Of a stretch of 64,000 nt of DNA, positions 43,715 to 52,144 are shown one piece after another. The position numbers were made by a program, and so were the translations under genes. A model generated the notes under the pieces. That model had not been told where the DNA came from, ran no database searches, and worked only from the letters and a program-made list of their open reading frames with translations. Origin of the DNA: Bacillus tuaregi (GTDB lineage: Bacteria > Bacillota > Bacilli > Bacillales > Cytobacillaceae); NCBI RefSeq assembly GCF_900104575.1, contig NZ_LT629731.1:4164712-4228711 (forward strand). Direction: 5' to 3'. Each line of letters begins with the position of its first letter. The first letter of the stretch is position 1.

Positions 43715-43975
43715 ATGGCATCCCAACCCAAAGAGAATTGGTGGAGAAATATTCCTGATCTTACTAAGATAATGGATTTGGTTTTACCGAGTATTGCCCC
43801 CTTAGCCCAAAGCACTCAAACGAGGGTACAATTTAAGCAGGAATTAGAATCCTTTTGCGACTTTTTAGCTCAGCATCCTTTAGCCATTAAACATAATAAA
43901 AACAAGCGTGCCATTTTGGAACATATGAAACTCAATATCGATTTATATAATCAAAGCAAACCTCTTCACCATTGA
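43715..43975 (+). CDS. Unknown small protein, 86 aa
   Basis: The ATG of MASQPKENWWRN follows AAGGAGG by seven bases; an ATG 12 codons earlier lies upstream of that site, so I do not use it. The protein is soluble and helical ('FKQELESFCDFLAQHPLAIKHNKNKRAILEHMKLNI'). No family is recognised. A terminator follows. Confidence 0.55.
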   Translation: MASQPKENWWRNIPDLTKIMDLVLPSIAPLAQSTQTRVQFKQELESFCDFLAQHPLAIKHNKNKRAILEHMKLNIDLYNQSKPLHH

Positions 43976-43985
43976 ACGGACACTG

Positions 43986-44006
43986 GGGTAGCATATAAAG
44001 CTACCC
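43986..44006 (+). terminator. Terminator after the 86-aa gene
   Basis: GGGTAGC-N7-GCTACCC followed by TCCTTTTGTTT. Confidence 0.8.
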
Positions 44007-44040
44007 TCCTTTTGTTTAAGTAAATAAAATGAACAGAAAA

Positions 44041-44065
44041 AGACCTTCTACAGTATAGAAGACCT
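44041..44065 (-). terminator. Terminator after the GTPase gene
   Basis: AGGTCTTCTA / TAGAAGGTCT stem followed on the minus strand by TTTTCTG. Confidence 0.75.
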
Positions 44066-44076
44066 CTTTCTCATAT

Positions 44077-45342
44077 TTAGAGCATTACTTCTTCTTTTTC
44101 CTTTTTCTTTTTATCAAATACTTTCCTATACGTTTCTCTGACACTATCCGTAGACTTTTCTTCAATAAAATATGCTATGGCCGCTTCACACAAAGCATAT
44201 GTACCCGCTGTAGCTACAACACCTGAAATTACACTTCCCGCAACAGGAATAAATTTAACTAACTGACGAGCCACTTGTCTTAAAGCAAAACCTGCGGCCA
44301 CATTTAATCCTAATGCACTGAAAAATTCAATTACTCCCTTTTTGTCAATCTTCTTGCCACCTATCAATGCAATGGTTGTAACCATCACAGTCTGTAATCC
44401 AGTGATTATGGGTAAATCAGAACCAGGAATTGGATTAGCACCAATCAGCCCTGTAACTCCTGCAACACTTGCTCCAATTCTGCGGGCTACCTTTTTCTGA
44501 ACTGTTCTTATCTTTGCTAATCTCGCCATTATTACTTGGGCTTCATTGGGTAAATGTTCAATTAAATAATCTAATAAAGTATCGACATTCCATCTAATAT
44601 CATGAACAATTTTGCCATCCTTAAAATGGAGATAACAACAAACAGGTATTACTGTTACTGGGTTTGAAACTGTATCACGCAGTTTCACTGACAAAATCTC
44701 AACTGAGTCTGCTATATTTGCTTGCTTTTCTTCATCATCAAATGGTGGGGTGTTTATGTATATTGGACTTAATTCATCTATCTGTGTAACTACACCGATG
44801 ACAGGAACATCATATTCGTGTTCTGTTTTAATAGTATTTTTCAACTCTAATAATTGTTCCAAATCTTCATCAATTCTTGAACTAACCTCTTTAGCCTTAG
44901 CTAAAAACAATATAGCATCTGGACATTTATCTTTTATTGATGCTTTAACTTCTTCTATAGCTGAATCTTGTGAAATGTTTTCTTCTGGTTGATCAGCTTC
45001 ACCTAATCCTCTTGTATCCAAAATTTCAAGGTTTCCTGAAACGGACTTATAAGTATGCCATTTCCCCATACCTGTTCTTGCCTTTACATCACCAATCTCC
45101 GCACGCTTTTCACTAAAAATAGCATTGATCAGGCTTGATTTACCTGCACCCCTTCTGCCTACAATAGCTATACGTGCGGGTCTTGCATCTAACGTAAATG
45201 ACTTTAAATTATTTAGTTCTTCTTCTATTTTACCTTTTACCTTTTCTGGAATTTTTGAGTTTAACAATGCTTCATAAAGAGATTGCAATAAATCGCCAAT
45301 TTGTTGATTTTGATTACTTTGATCATCCTGATTATTACTCAT
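44077..45342 (-). CDS. Era-like GTPase with DUF697-type membrane domain, 421 aa
   Basis: G1 'IVGRRGAGKSSLINAIF' (about residues 57-73), G3 'DTRGLGEADQ' and G4-like 'VVTQIDEL' show a TRAFAC GTPase. The C-terminal half has the DUF697 pattern: 'GASVAGVTGLIGANPIPGSDLPIITGLQTVMVTTIALIGG' and more Gly/Ala-rich helices that can enter membranes. In defence islands such GTPases may act as membrane effectors; here that is inference. The gene stands alone with its own terminator. Confidence 0.75.
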   Translation of the reverse strand: MSNNQDDQSNQNQQIGDLLQSLYEALLNSKIPEKVKGKIEEELNNLKSFTLDARPARIAIVGRRGAGKSSLINAIFSEKRAEIGDVKARTGMGKWHTYKSVSGNLEILDTRGLGEADQPEENISQDSAIEEVKASIKDKCPDAILFLAKAKEVSSRIDEDLEQLLELKNTIKTEHEYDVPVIGVVTQIDELSPIYINTPPFDDEEKQANIADSVEILSVKLRDTVSNPVTVIPVCCYLHFKDGKIVHDIRWNVDTLLDYLIEHLPNEAQVIMARLAKIRTVQKKVARRIGASVAGVTGLIGANPIPGSDLPIITGLQTVMVTTIALIGGKKIDKKGVIEFFSALGLNVAAGFALRQVARQLVKFIPVAGSVISGVVATAGTYALCEAAIAYFIEEKSTDSVRETYRKVFDKKKKEKEEVML

Positions 45343-45440
45343 TTGATCGCCCCTCCACTAATTGGTAAATTTGTCCTACCCTTTGGTATTATTATTTCAT
45401 TATCAAATTATTTTGTCTACTAAACTTTCAAAATAAGAAA

Positions 45441-45720
45441 TTAATATATTATACCCTCTACTATACCTTTCCAATAATTATTTACTGGTAATCCCGATCT
45501 TCTTAGGATAACCCATGTAATTAATTCGTCACCACTATTCATCATTTGCTTAATTACATATGTGAGCCTCCTCCGCTGAAATGCTTCAACCGTTTCTAAA
45601 TGACTACTTAAAAACTCCTTTGTCTTTGGTAGATGCCCTTTGGTTAATATCCACTTAAATACTCTGACATTCGTTCCACCTTTGAACTGTAGCTCTCCTC
45701 ATATGGAGACAGACTTTCTT
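45441..45720 (-). pseudogene. 3' remnant of a third tniQ/tnsD gene
   Basis: The minus-strand frame ending at 45441 encodes 'LPKTKEFLSSHLETVEAFQR', then 'YVIKQMMNSGDELITWVILRRSG', close to the end of the TniQ at 50270 ('LPRTMKYLQEKAETVEQFTE', 'EELKTWIILRKSGIKDWN') and of the one at 31239. It stays open back to about 45700, where a frame change is needed to go on. No earlier TniQ part is found, so a third Tn7-like unit once extended here. Confidence 0.7.
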
Positions 45721-45751
45721 CTAAAAATTCTGCTAATCTATTTAGCACGAT

Positions 45752-45853
45752 AAAATGGAGCCAAAATATTTTAACTTTATCTGCCTCTATTTCAATCGTT
45801 TGTTCAATAAAAAAGAACCGAGGCGTACCAACGGTACGCTCCCGATTCTGATT
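45752..45853 (-). repeat. ~100-bp repeat with GTACC/GGTAC terminator (pair of 39472-39570)
   Basis: From AAATGGAGCCAAAAT to the GATTCTGATT end it matches 39472-39570 with few differences, in the same orientation. The core hairpin GCGTACC-AAC-GGTACGC, read on the minus strand, is followed by TTCTTTTTTATT and terminates the HNH-like gene. The two copies bracket the HEPN-to-GTPase gene block. Confidence 0.75.
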
Positions 45854-45875
45854 GATTTTACATAAAATATGGATT

Positions 45876-46739
45876 TTAAAAACTTTTCATATTTTCATCT
45901 GCTAACCAGGCCTCGAAGGATTTTGAATTTAACATCCTCTTTTCATTTTTCCTAACTTCTTCATTAATCTTCATAACCTGTTTCTCGCTGATTTTATAAT
46001 TTCTTGATTCTTCAATCCTATGATTTAAAAACTCTGCAAATCCGTCAACACTACAGGATTGGGGGATTTTCAAAGTTCCTCTTTTAACTATCTTTGTTTT
46101 TGACCATCCCGCCATATTAGTTGGGAAAATGTGCGTAACCATAATAATCCCTGGTAATTTTGTGTATATAAAAAGCGTATTGTTACCATTTGAGGCGATT
46201 GTACTATCAATAGATCTTAAAAAATACATATTAGGCTTGTCTTGTAGTTGCAATTCACCACTTACTGATTCAATAGTATCTAAAAAGAAAATATGATGTG
46301 CGTACGACCCATGTTTATTAATTTTTCCAAGGAGAAAGTCCCTCCATAATACAAACGCATCATCTAAGTGATTCATTAGAAATCCTGGAATTCCTTCGGC
46401 AGTGTGCTTTTGAGTTGCAATTATCCTCCATTGCACAGATATTACAAATTTTAGTAACCATATATCATAGTTAAAATTTTTACCTCCGTCTTGAAACGGC
46501 TTAAATATTTTCTCTGAAAACATTTTCTCATATTTAGAAAATAACTGTTCACATTCATTGCATAATAAAGGGAGTTTGGAAATATCCTGTTGTCTTTTAT
46601 CAGCATTTGAGGTTTGACGCAAATAGCCTGTTGCCGAAGTATTCTTTAACCACTTCCCAATAAATTTTGGAATAATGTGACTACCCTTTAATTCCTTTTG
46701 TTCTTCACAAAGCAAACATCTACCAATAGCAGTTGTCAT
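45876..46739 (-). CDS. HNH-like zinc-binding protein, 287 aa
   Basis: The N-terminus has 'GRCLLCEEQKELKGSHIIPKF' and, 50 residues later, 'LPLLCNECEQLFSKYE': two CxxC pairs around an SHIIP motif, a treble-clef HNH-type layout. The rest is unknown. It follows the subtilase gene by 16 bases in the same direction and may be a third member of that unit or a separate nuclease-type defence gene. Catalysis is not proven by sequence. Confidence 0.55.
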   Translation of the reverse strand: MTTAIGRCLLCEEQKELKGSHIIPKFIGKWLKNTSATGYLRQTSNADKRQQDISKLPLLCNECEQLFSKYEKMFSEKIFKPFQDGGKNFNYDIWLLKFVISVQWRIIATQKHTAEGIPGFLMNHLDDAFVLWRDFLLGKINKHGSYAHHIFFLDTIESVSGELQLQDKPNMYFLRSIDSTIASNGNNTLFIYTKLPGIIMVTHIFPTNMAGWSKTKIVKRGTLKIPQSCSVDGFAEFLNHRIEESRNYKISEKQVMKINEEVRKNEKRMLNSKSFEAWLADENMKSF

Positions 46740-46755
46740 TACTACACAACCTTTT

Positions 46756-49161
46756 TTATCTTATTCTTACCCTTTGTTTTATTGCTGTTCTTATTTCAGT
46801 ATATAGCTTAATATCCTGAGTATGTTCAACCATAACTGATACACAGTAGTTCTGCATATGGTTTTCGTCGGTTACCCATTTATTGGAATTTATAACCACT
46901 AACGTAAAAGGTGAATTTGGTAATGCCTTTGGCTCCCTTTTAAACTCTCTAATCCCTTTTTGGTGACATCCGCTATTCCTTTTATTAGGGCCTGGTGTTA
47001 ATTTAATCTCATAGTCATCCAATTCTTCCAAGGTAGCCATGTCATCAGAAAAATCATATTCAGCAAATTTTTCAGCGACAATATATGGATTTATAGTATG
47101 ATAAAGTTTGAACTGCATACGATTTCCTAAATAGCTGTCTCCCCTTGTCATTCTTGTTACTGGATCAAAAGTTAATGCCACAGATATTTTTTTATACCCT
47201 TTTGTTTCAAAGAACAATGATGGGCAATCAAAAGAATAAACTTGTACTTTATTTAATCCAATTACTCCTTCATCAAGAAGCACAACCCTGTTATCAAACG
47301 AAGATATTGCCCTTTCATAGTTTGGTAATCCATATCCCTGCACTTTCAACAATGAAGTTTGTTTTTGACTATCGCTTCCATTAAATCCGTCTATTTTTAC
47401 TGTTTCTGTTGATTGTAACAAAAGATTCTTTAGAAAGTTCGCTGACTTATCTGGATACTTATTGGCTATCTCTCCCAATACATGCGTAACCATTGGTGCA
47501 GAAAAACTTGTCCCATAGTTAAAATTAAAAAGTTTTTCCGTTGGGCTATTTGATAACAAAGGAAGTTTTCCACCAACGTTTTCAATTATTCTTCCAAATT
47601 CTTTTCTCAAAATTAAATTTCCACCATAATGAACAACTTCTGGCTTTAACATCCCATTAATTCCAAAACCTGTACGAGTAAATGGAGAAGGCTCCTTATG
47701 TTGAGCAACCGCTGTATATATATCCATTTTATGTCTTTCTCCTTGCTCTAAGATAGAAAATTCCTGAGCAATTGACCCAACTGTAATTGATAGTGCAGAT
47801 GTAGCAGGATTAATAATTCTAAAATATTCATTTTCCACTAAGTAATTTGGATAATTTTCAATAATTTCTTCAAGTTCATCGTAAATATTTCTTGGATCAG
47901 AGTTTCCAGCGGAAACAACAAAGGCAACGTCTCTATATTCATATGCTAATTCATCCAATAAGGCCGCTAAAGGAAATTGACGATTATTCTTATCTTTTAA
48001 AGATTCGTTTGCGTTTCCGAAAGAAATATTTACAATTTTGATCCTATAACCATCCTGATCAAGAAAGCTACGAATTGCTGTATTTAATTGATTCTCGAAT
48101 AACCTTTCTTCATCATATACAGGAGAAAAATTACCTTGTGCATCCTCTTGTCCATACATAACTTTTGCAGAAAATAACCAATTAGAAGGCAAGAAACTCT
48201 TATCATTCATTTTTTGTTTGATATCACCATATAAAGAAACTCCTGCAACGGCAGTACCATGACCTACTTTATCTTGCAATTCCTTTTCAACCTCTTGAAA
48301 GTTCTCTTCATCACCAACTGCCTTTTCCAATAAAGGGTGGTTAGAGGTTATCCCCGAATCTATGACTAACACCCCTACAGAGTCTTCATCGGGTGCTGAA
48401 ATTTCTAAATCCTCTACATCTTGTCCATAATAGTCACTTAATTTAAAGGTTGGAATAAACGGTCGATCGACTCTTGCAACTTCTTTAAGTTCGATTATTT
48501 CAGCCAGAACCTCGTATGATATTTTTACTCTAAACAAAGCAAATGAATTGGTAATTAACCTATCACAAATGCGAAACTTATTCCAATCATTATATGTATT
48601 ACTTAATTCCTTTATAAAAGTCTGGATATACTCGTCATCCATTCTCCAAAGTTCTATATCTAAATAATCAACTTCTTCTTTTTTTAATGGGTTCAATGTA
48701 AGGTTTGTCCCTATCTTTTCTTCAATAGGTATATCATCAATTGAGTCGATTGCATTAAAGAAATCGTATTTTCTCCCATCCTTGATTCCTGAATACTGGG
48801 ATAATTTATCTTTGAATGATATTAACTCCGTATCACTTGAAAAAACAACCCAATAACCTTGCTTATTCTCTGCAACCGATAATACGGTGATCCCGCCCAT
48901 TGAATGCAGAATCTTAACAAATGAATTGTAATCAACACTTTGATTAACAGAAATTCGATAGACTAAGTGTGGATTTACCTTACCGTTATATTTTTCTTTG
49001 AGTTCAGTATAAGACCTTGTAATTTGTTCTGCCTTATCACTAACATCTTTGTAATAATCTTTCTTGACTCTTCCCTGTGGTAATGAAAAGCCTCCACCAC
49101 CTCTCGGCTTCCGTTTTTCAAGTCCTCCAACGATCTGTGGTAATGAAAGATGTTCATACAT
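46756..49161 (-). CDS. ietS: S8 subtilisin-like protease of an ietAS-like pair, 801 aa
   Basis: The catalytic triad is visible: Asp in 'VGVLVIDSGITSNHP' (about 266), His in 'VGHGTAVAGVSLYG' (about 300) and Ser in 'YGTSFSAPMVTHVL' (about 551). There is no signal peptide, so it acts in the cytosol. The pairing with an AAA ATPase just upstream is that of the IetAS systems known from plasmid incompatibility and anti-phage screens; the protease is thought to be the effector. The N-terminal 250 residues may keep it inactive. Symbol given by analogy. Confidence 0.8.
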   Translation of the reverse strand: MYEHLSLPQIVGGLEKRKPRGGGGFSLPQGRVKKDYYKDVSDKAEQITRSYTELKEKYNGKVNPHLVYRISVNQSVDYNSFVKILHSMGGITVLSVAENKQGYWVVFSSDTELISFKDKLSQYSGIKDGRKYDFFNAIDSIDDIPIEEKIGTNLTLNPLKKEEVDYLDIELWRMDDEYIQTFIKELSNTYNDWNKFRICDRLITNSFALFRVKISYEVLAEIIELKEVARVDRPFIPTFKLSDYYGQDVEDLEISAPDEDSVGVLVIDSGITSNHPLLEKAVGDEENFQEVEKELQDKVGHGTAVAGVSLYGDIKQKMNDKSFLPSNWLFSAKVMYGQEDAQGNFSPVYDEERLFENQLNTAIRSFLDQDGYRIKIVNISFGNANESLKDKNNRQFPLAALLDELAYEYRDVAFVVSAGNSDPRNIYDELEEIIENYPNYLVENEYFRIINPATSALSITVGSIAQEFSILEQGERHKMDIYTAVAQHKEPSPFTRTGFGINGMLKPEVVHYGGNLILRKEFGRIIENVGGKLPLLSNSPTEKLFNFNYGTSFSAPMVTHVLGEIANKYPDKSANFLKNLLLQSTETVKIDGFNGSDSQKQTSLLKVQGYGLPNYERAISSFDNRVVLLDEGVIGLNKVQVYSFDCPSLFFETKGYKKISVALTFDPVTRMTRGDSYLGNRMQFKLYHTINPYIVAEKFAEYDFSDDMATLEELDDYEIKLTPGPNKRNSGCHQKGIREFKREPKALPNSPFTLVVINSNKWVTDENHMQNYCVSVMVEHTQDIKLYTEIRTAIKQRVRIR

Positions 49162-49174
49162 TATTATCCCCCCT

Positions 49175-50179
49175 TTATCTATTACTTGTTCTTATATCCA
49201 TTCTCTCCTTGTACCTTTCTAATGAATATAATAAATCCCTATTAGTTAAAGTGTCTCTTTCATTTATTATTGCATGTGTAATTGCATCTCTACACATTGA
49301 CTTTAAATCAGAAGGTGAAAAACCTTCTGTCTCTTCACTTACAAAGCTAACATTGATTTCTGTCTCTTTTTTTATTGGTTTTAAATAAAGATTTATTAGA
49401 CTCATTCTTTCTTCTTGGGCAGGTAATTCAAAATTAATCACTTCATCAAATCTCCGCCAAATTGCAGGATCGAGGATATGTGGGTGATTAGTAGATGCAA
49501 TAATCAAACTATCACCTTCAAAATTATCTATCATTTGAAGAAAGTTGTTCACCACTCTTTTTATTTCACCCGTCTCATGTTGATCGTCACGATTTTTGCC
49601 AATAATGTCGACTTCATCAAATAGTACAACCCAGAATCCATTAGAAATAAAATCAAATACTTTTCTTAGGTTCGATGCGGTCTCCCCAAGATACGAAGAA
49701 ATAATTGCATCAAAGTTGATGTAAACAAGTGGAAGCCCTAAATATGAACTTATAACTTGGGCAGAAAATGTTTTACCCGTACCAGGCATACCGCAAAATA
49801 AGACCTTATTTTTGGGCTTTAGATTAAAAGTAGCAAGAACTTCATACGACTTAAACCCCAATACAATTTGCTTCAAAGCATAATTTGTCTTTTCTGAGAG
49901 AATCAGTTGTTCCCATTCAAGTTCATATTGTTTTATTTCTAATAAAGGGAAACCAGAATCATTATCTCTTGGAATTGGCATATCTGTTCTAAATCGCTTT
50001 TCAGAAGTATTCCTACTATAATTTTTAGAATACAAGGCCTCTTTTAGCTCTTTAGCAACTATATTGTGCTTCTTACGTTTCTCTAAATTAATTATTTCTT
50101 CCCCAAGTCTATAGAACTCTTCTTCGTCTTTTTTTGAGAACGCTATAAACAATTTTTTTATTAGCTCATTTGTGGTCAT
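49175..50179 (-). CDS. ietA: AAA ATPase of an ietAS-like pair, 334 aa
   Basis: Walker A 'LFCGMPGTGKTFSAQVI' near residue 135, Walker B 'GFWVVLFDEVDIIGKNRDD' near 186, sensor 'LIIASTNHPHILDPAIWRRFDEVINF' and a C-terminal lid ('GFSPSDLKSMCRDAITHAI'). This is the spastin/FtsH-like AAA type. It lies 13 bases before the subtilase gene; together they match the IetA-IetS layout. An upstream GGAGGTG site precedes the ATG. Confidence 0.8.
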   Translation of the reverse strand: MTTNELIKKLFIAFSKKDEEEFYRLGEEIINLEKRKKHNIVAKELKEALYSKNYSRNTSEKRFRTDMPIPRDNDSGFPLLEIKQYELEWEQLILSEKTNYALKQIVLGFKSYEVLATFNLKPKNKVLFCGMPGTGKTFSAQVISSYLGLPLVYINFDAIISSYLGETASNLRKVFDFISNGFWVVLFDEVDIIGKNRDDQHETGEIKRVVNNFLQMIDNFEGDSLIIASTNHPHILDPAIWRRFDEVINFELPAQEERMSLINLYLKPIKKETEINVSFVSEETEGFSPSDLKSMCRDAITHAIINERDTLTNRDLLYSLERYKERMDIRTSNR

Positions 50180-50269
50180 AAATGTTCACCTCCATATCCT
50201 TTTAGTGTATAATTAAATTTTCACTTTTTTTCCATTATACTATTTGGCCGTCTAATTGTTAATCTTAAT

Positions 50270-52144
50270 CTATTCTATAGAGAACAAATATTCTCTTGAC
50301 TTTATTTTTTCCTCTACAGTTTTTTTCCATAAATTCCAGTCCTTAATGCCCGACTTCCTTAGAATAATCCATGTTTTAAGCTCCTCATTATTTTTGTACA
50401 TTTCATTAATCACATGTTCAATTCGCCTTTCGGTAAATTGTTCAACCGTTTCAGCCTTTTCCTGTAAATACTTCATTGTCCTTGGAAGTTTATCAAACTT
50501 TTTCTCTAATATTGCCCTCTCTCCGATCAAATTTCCAACCTTTCCAATCGTAATCCGAACTGGCCTATCTTCTGAATTAAGGAGGTTTTTAACCGCTTCA
50601 CTTACTCTCTCCAATATTTCTTCATCCCGCTTATTCCAATCAATCCTTTCAGGTGATGTTCTTTTTATTGGTTTAGGACTGTTTGCCTTTAACCATTCCC
50701 TATTATTTCTGTAGAGCCTCATATAAAGGGCCTTTTCTGCTTCTCTTAATTGTTTAATAGATTTTTGAGGATACTTTCTTTGCAATGACATCCAATTTTG
50801 ACAATCTTCCTTTACAGAATTTGTTTTTTGTTCAATATTCCAGTTACTTTCCTTTTCGTCATTTAAGAAACGCTTAATTGTATTCGGATCTGCTCCCATT
50901 CTTCGGGATAGTTCTCGTAAACTAAGATCGAGCTTTGACAGTTCCCTTAACTTTGTTTTCCATACTTCCCCATATGATTTAACCCTCGTTTTACGTAAAC
51001 GATCCTGTTGTGTCCTATCTGGCCCTCTCCTCGTATATGTATATCCACAATTAGGACACTTGAAAGTCCCAACTGGATCTTTTGTTTTATCACTAAGGGT
51101 TAATTCGATATCCTTTATTACTGGTTGTCTATAATAATCACAAACTGGATTTAAACAAAACCAAGGGGATGATCCAAATGGAGATTTTAAACCTGTACCA
51201 AACATATCGTTTAATGATATACCCAAAGCATTCATAACAAGTATGTGACGTAATGGATGAAATGACTTCCGATGTTTCTGAACGATCATGGATAACCAAT
51301 CGCCTTTACTACTCAATGAACTATAAAACAAATCTAATACCGATTGATCATACCGTTTTTCAAAAAAAGCTCTCCAATCCTCTTGCTTTACCCTCCCGCT
51401 ATAATAAGCAATTCCTTTTGCAATTAATGCTTGTTTATATTTCTGCTCAAACCAATTTAATTCTTTATGATCAAACCTTTTATTTAAAAGCCCTTTTAAG
51501 TAAGGAGCTAATTGTATAACATGATTGATGTACTTTTCTTTAGTGGAGACGGATAGATGCCCTAACGTATTATGGTCTTCATTTATTATGCAGTTGTCCT
51601 TTGAGGCGAATTCAAAACGATGTTTACTGCCTCCACTTGCTAATATGGTACTACTATATAAAGGCATAAAATGTTCTAAACAGCAATGGATACCACTTAA
51701 TTGATGTGTCCTGTGGAAATAAGGTTCTCCGTATTTCTTTTCATCCTCTTCAAAACATAAAGGACAAAACCTTATGAACTTATTCTGAGGGACACCGCTT
51801 GCAACAACACCTGCTCTAACGTAGATATCTTTACCATCATTACTCAACATAGATTGATAGACCTTATTAGCTTGATTTGCAGGTAAAAAGGCAGAATTAT
51901 AGGGATAAAGTGTATTTTCGAATACGAATTGTTCCTCACTATACCCAGAGAATGGAGGCATATTGGAAACTAATGCACTGATTCCAGAAGGTAAAAAAAC
52001 CGAAGTGGTTAAACCTCGGTTCGAAAATAAATCATGTAGAGTTGCCTTTTCATGTACATTACCACTTCTCTTATGATATCTTGCACAAATACTATAAAGA
52101 AGTTCATCGTCTGAATAAGGTGAAGGAAAAAACACTAAACTCAC
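50270..52144 (-). CDS. tnsD: TniQ/TnsD-family target selector of module II
   Basis: 624 aa. N-terminal TniQ domain 'FFPSPYSDDELLYSICARYHKRSGN', zinc Cys set 'IRFCPLCFEEDEKKYGEPYFHRTHQLSGIHCCLEHF', second Cys pair 'GTFKCPNCGYTYTRRGPD' and a helix-turn-helix ('SLRELSRRMGADPNTIKRFL'). It is the last tns gene of this module; no tnsE follows. The C-terminal end resembles the remnant at 45441. The stop of tnsC and this start are adjacent. Confidence 0.88.
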   Translation of the reverse strand: MSLVFFPSPYSDDELLYSICARYHKRSGNVHEKATLHDLFSNRGLTTSVFLPSGISALVSNMPPFSGYSEEQFVFENTLYPYNSAFLPANQANKVYQSMLSNDGKDIYVRAGVVASGVPQNKFIRFCPLCFEEDEKKYGEPYFHRTHQLSGIHCCLEHFMPLYSSTILASGGSKHRFEFASKDNCIINEDHNTLGHLSVSTKEKYINHVIQLAPYLKGLLNKRFDHKELNWFEQKYKQALIAKGIAYYSGRVKQEDWRAFFEKRYDQSVLDLFYSSLSSKGDWLSMIVQKHRKSFHPLRHILVMNALGISLNDMFGTGLKSPFGSSPWFCLNPVCDYYRQPVIKDIELTLSDKTKDPVGTFKCPNCGYTYTRRGPDRTQQDRLRKTRVKSYGEVWKTKLRELSKLDLSLRELSRRMGADPNTIKRFLNDEKESNWNIEQKTNSVKEDCQNWMSLQRKYPQKSIKQLREAEKALYMRLYRNNREWLKANSPKPIKRTSPERIDWNKRDEEILERVSEAVKNLLNSEDRPVRITIGKVGNLIGERAILEKKFDKLPRTMKYLQEKAETVEQFTERRIEHVINEMYKNNEELKTWIILRKSGIKDWNLWKKTVEEKIKSREYLFSIE

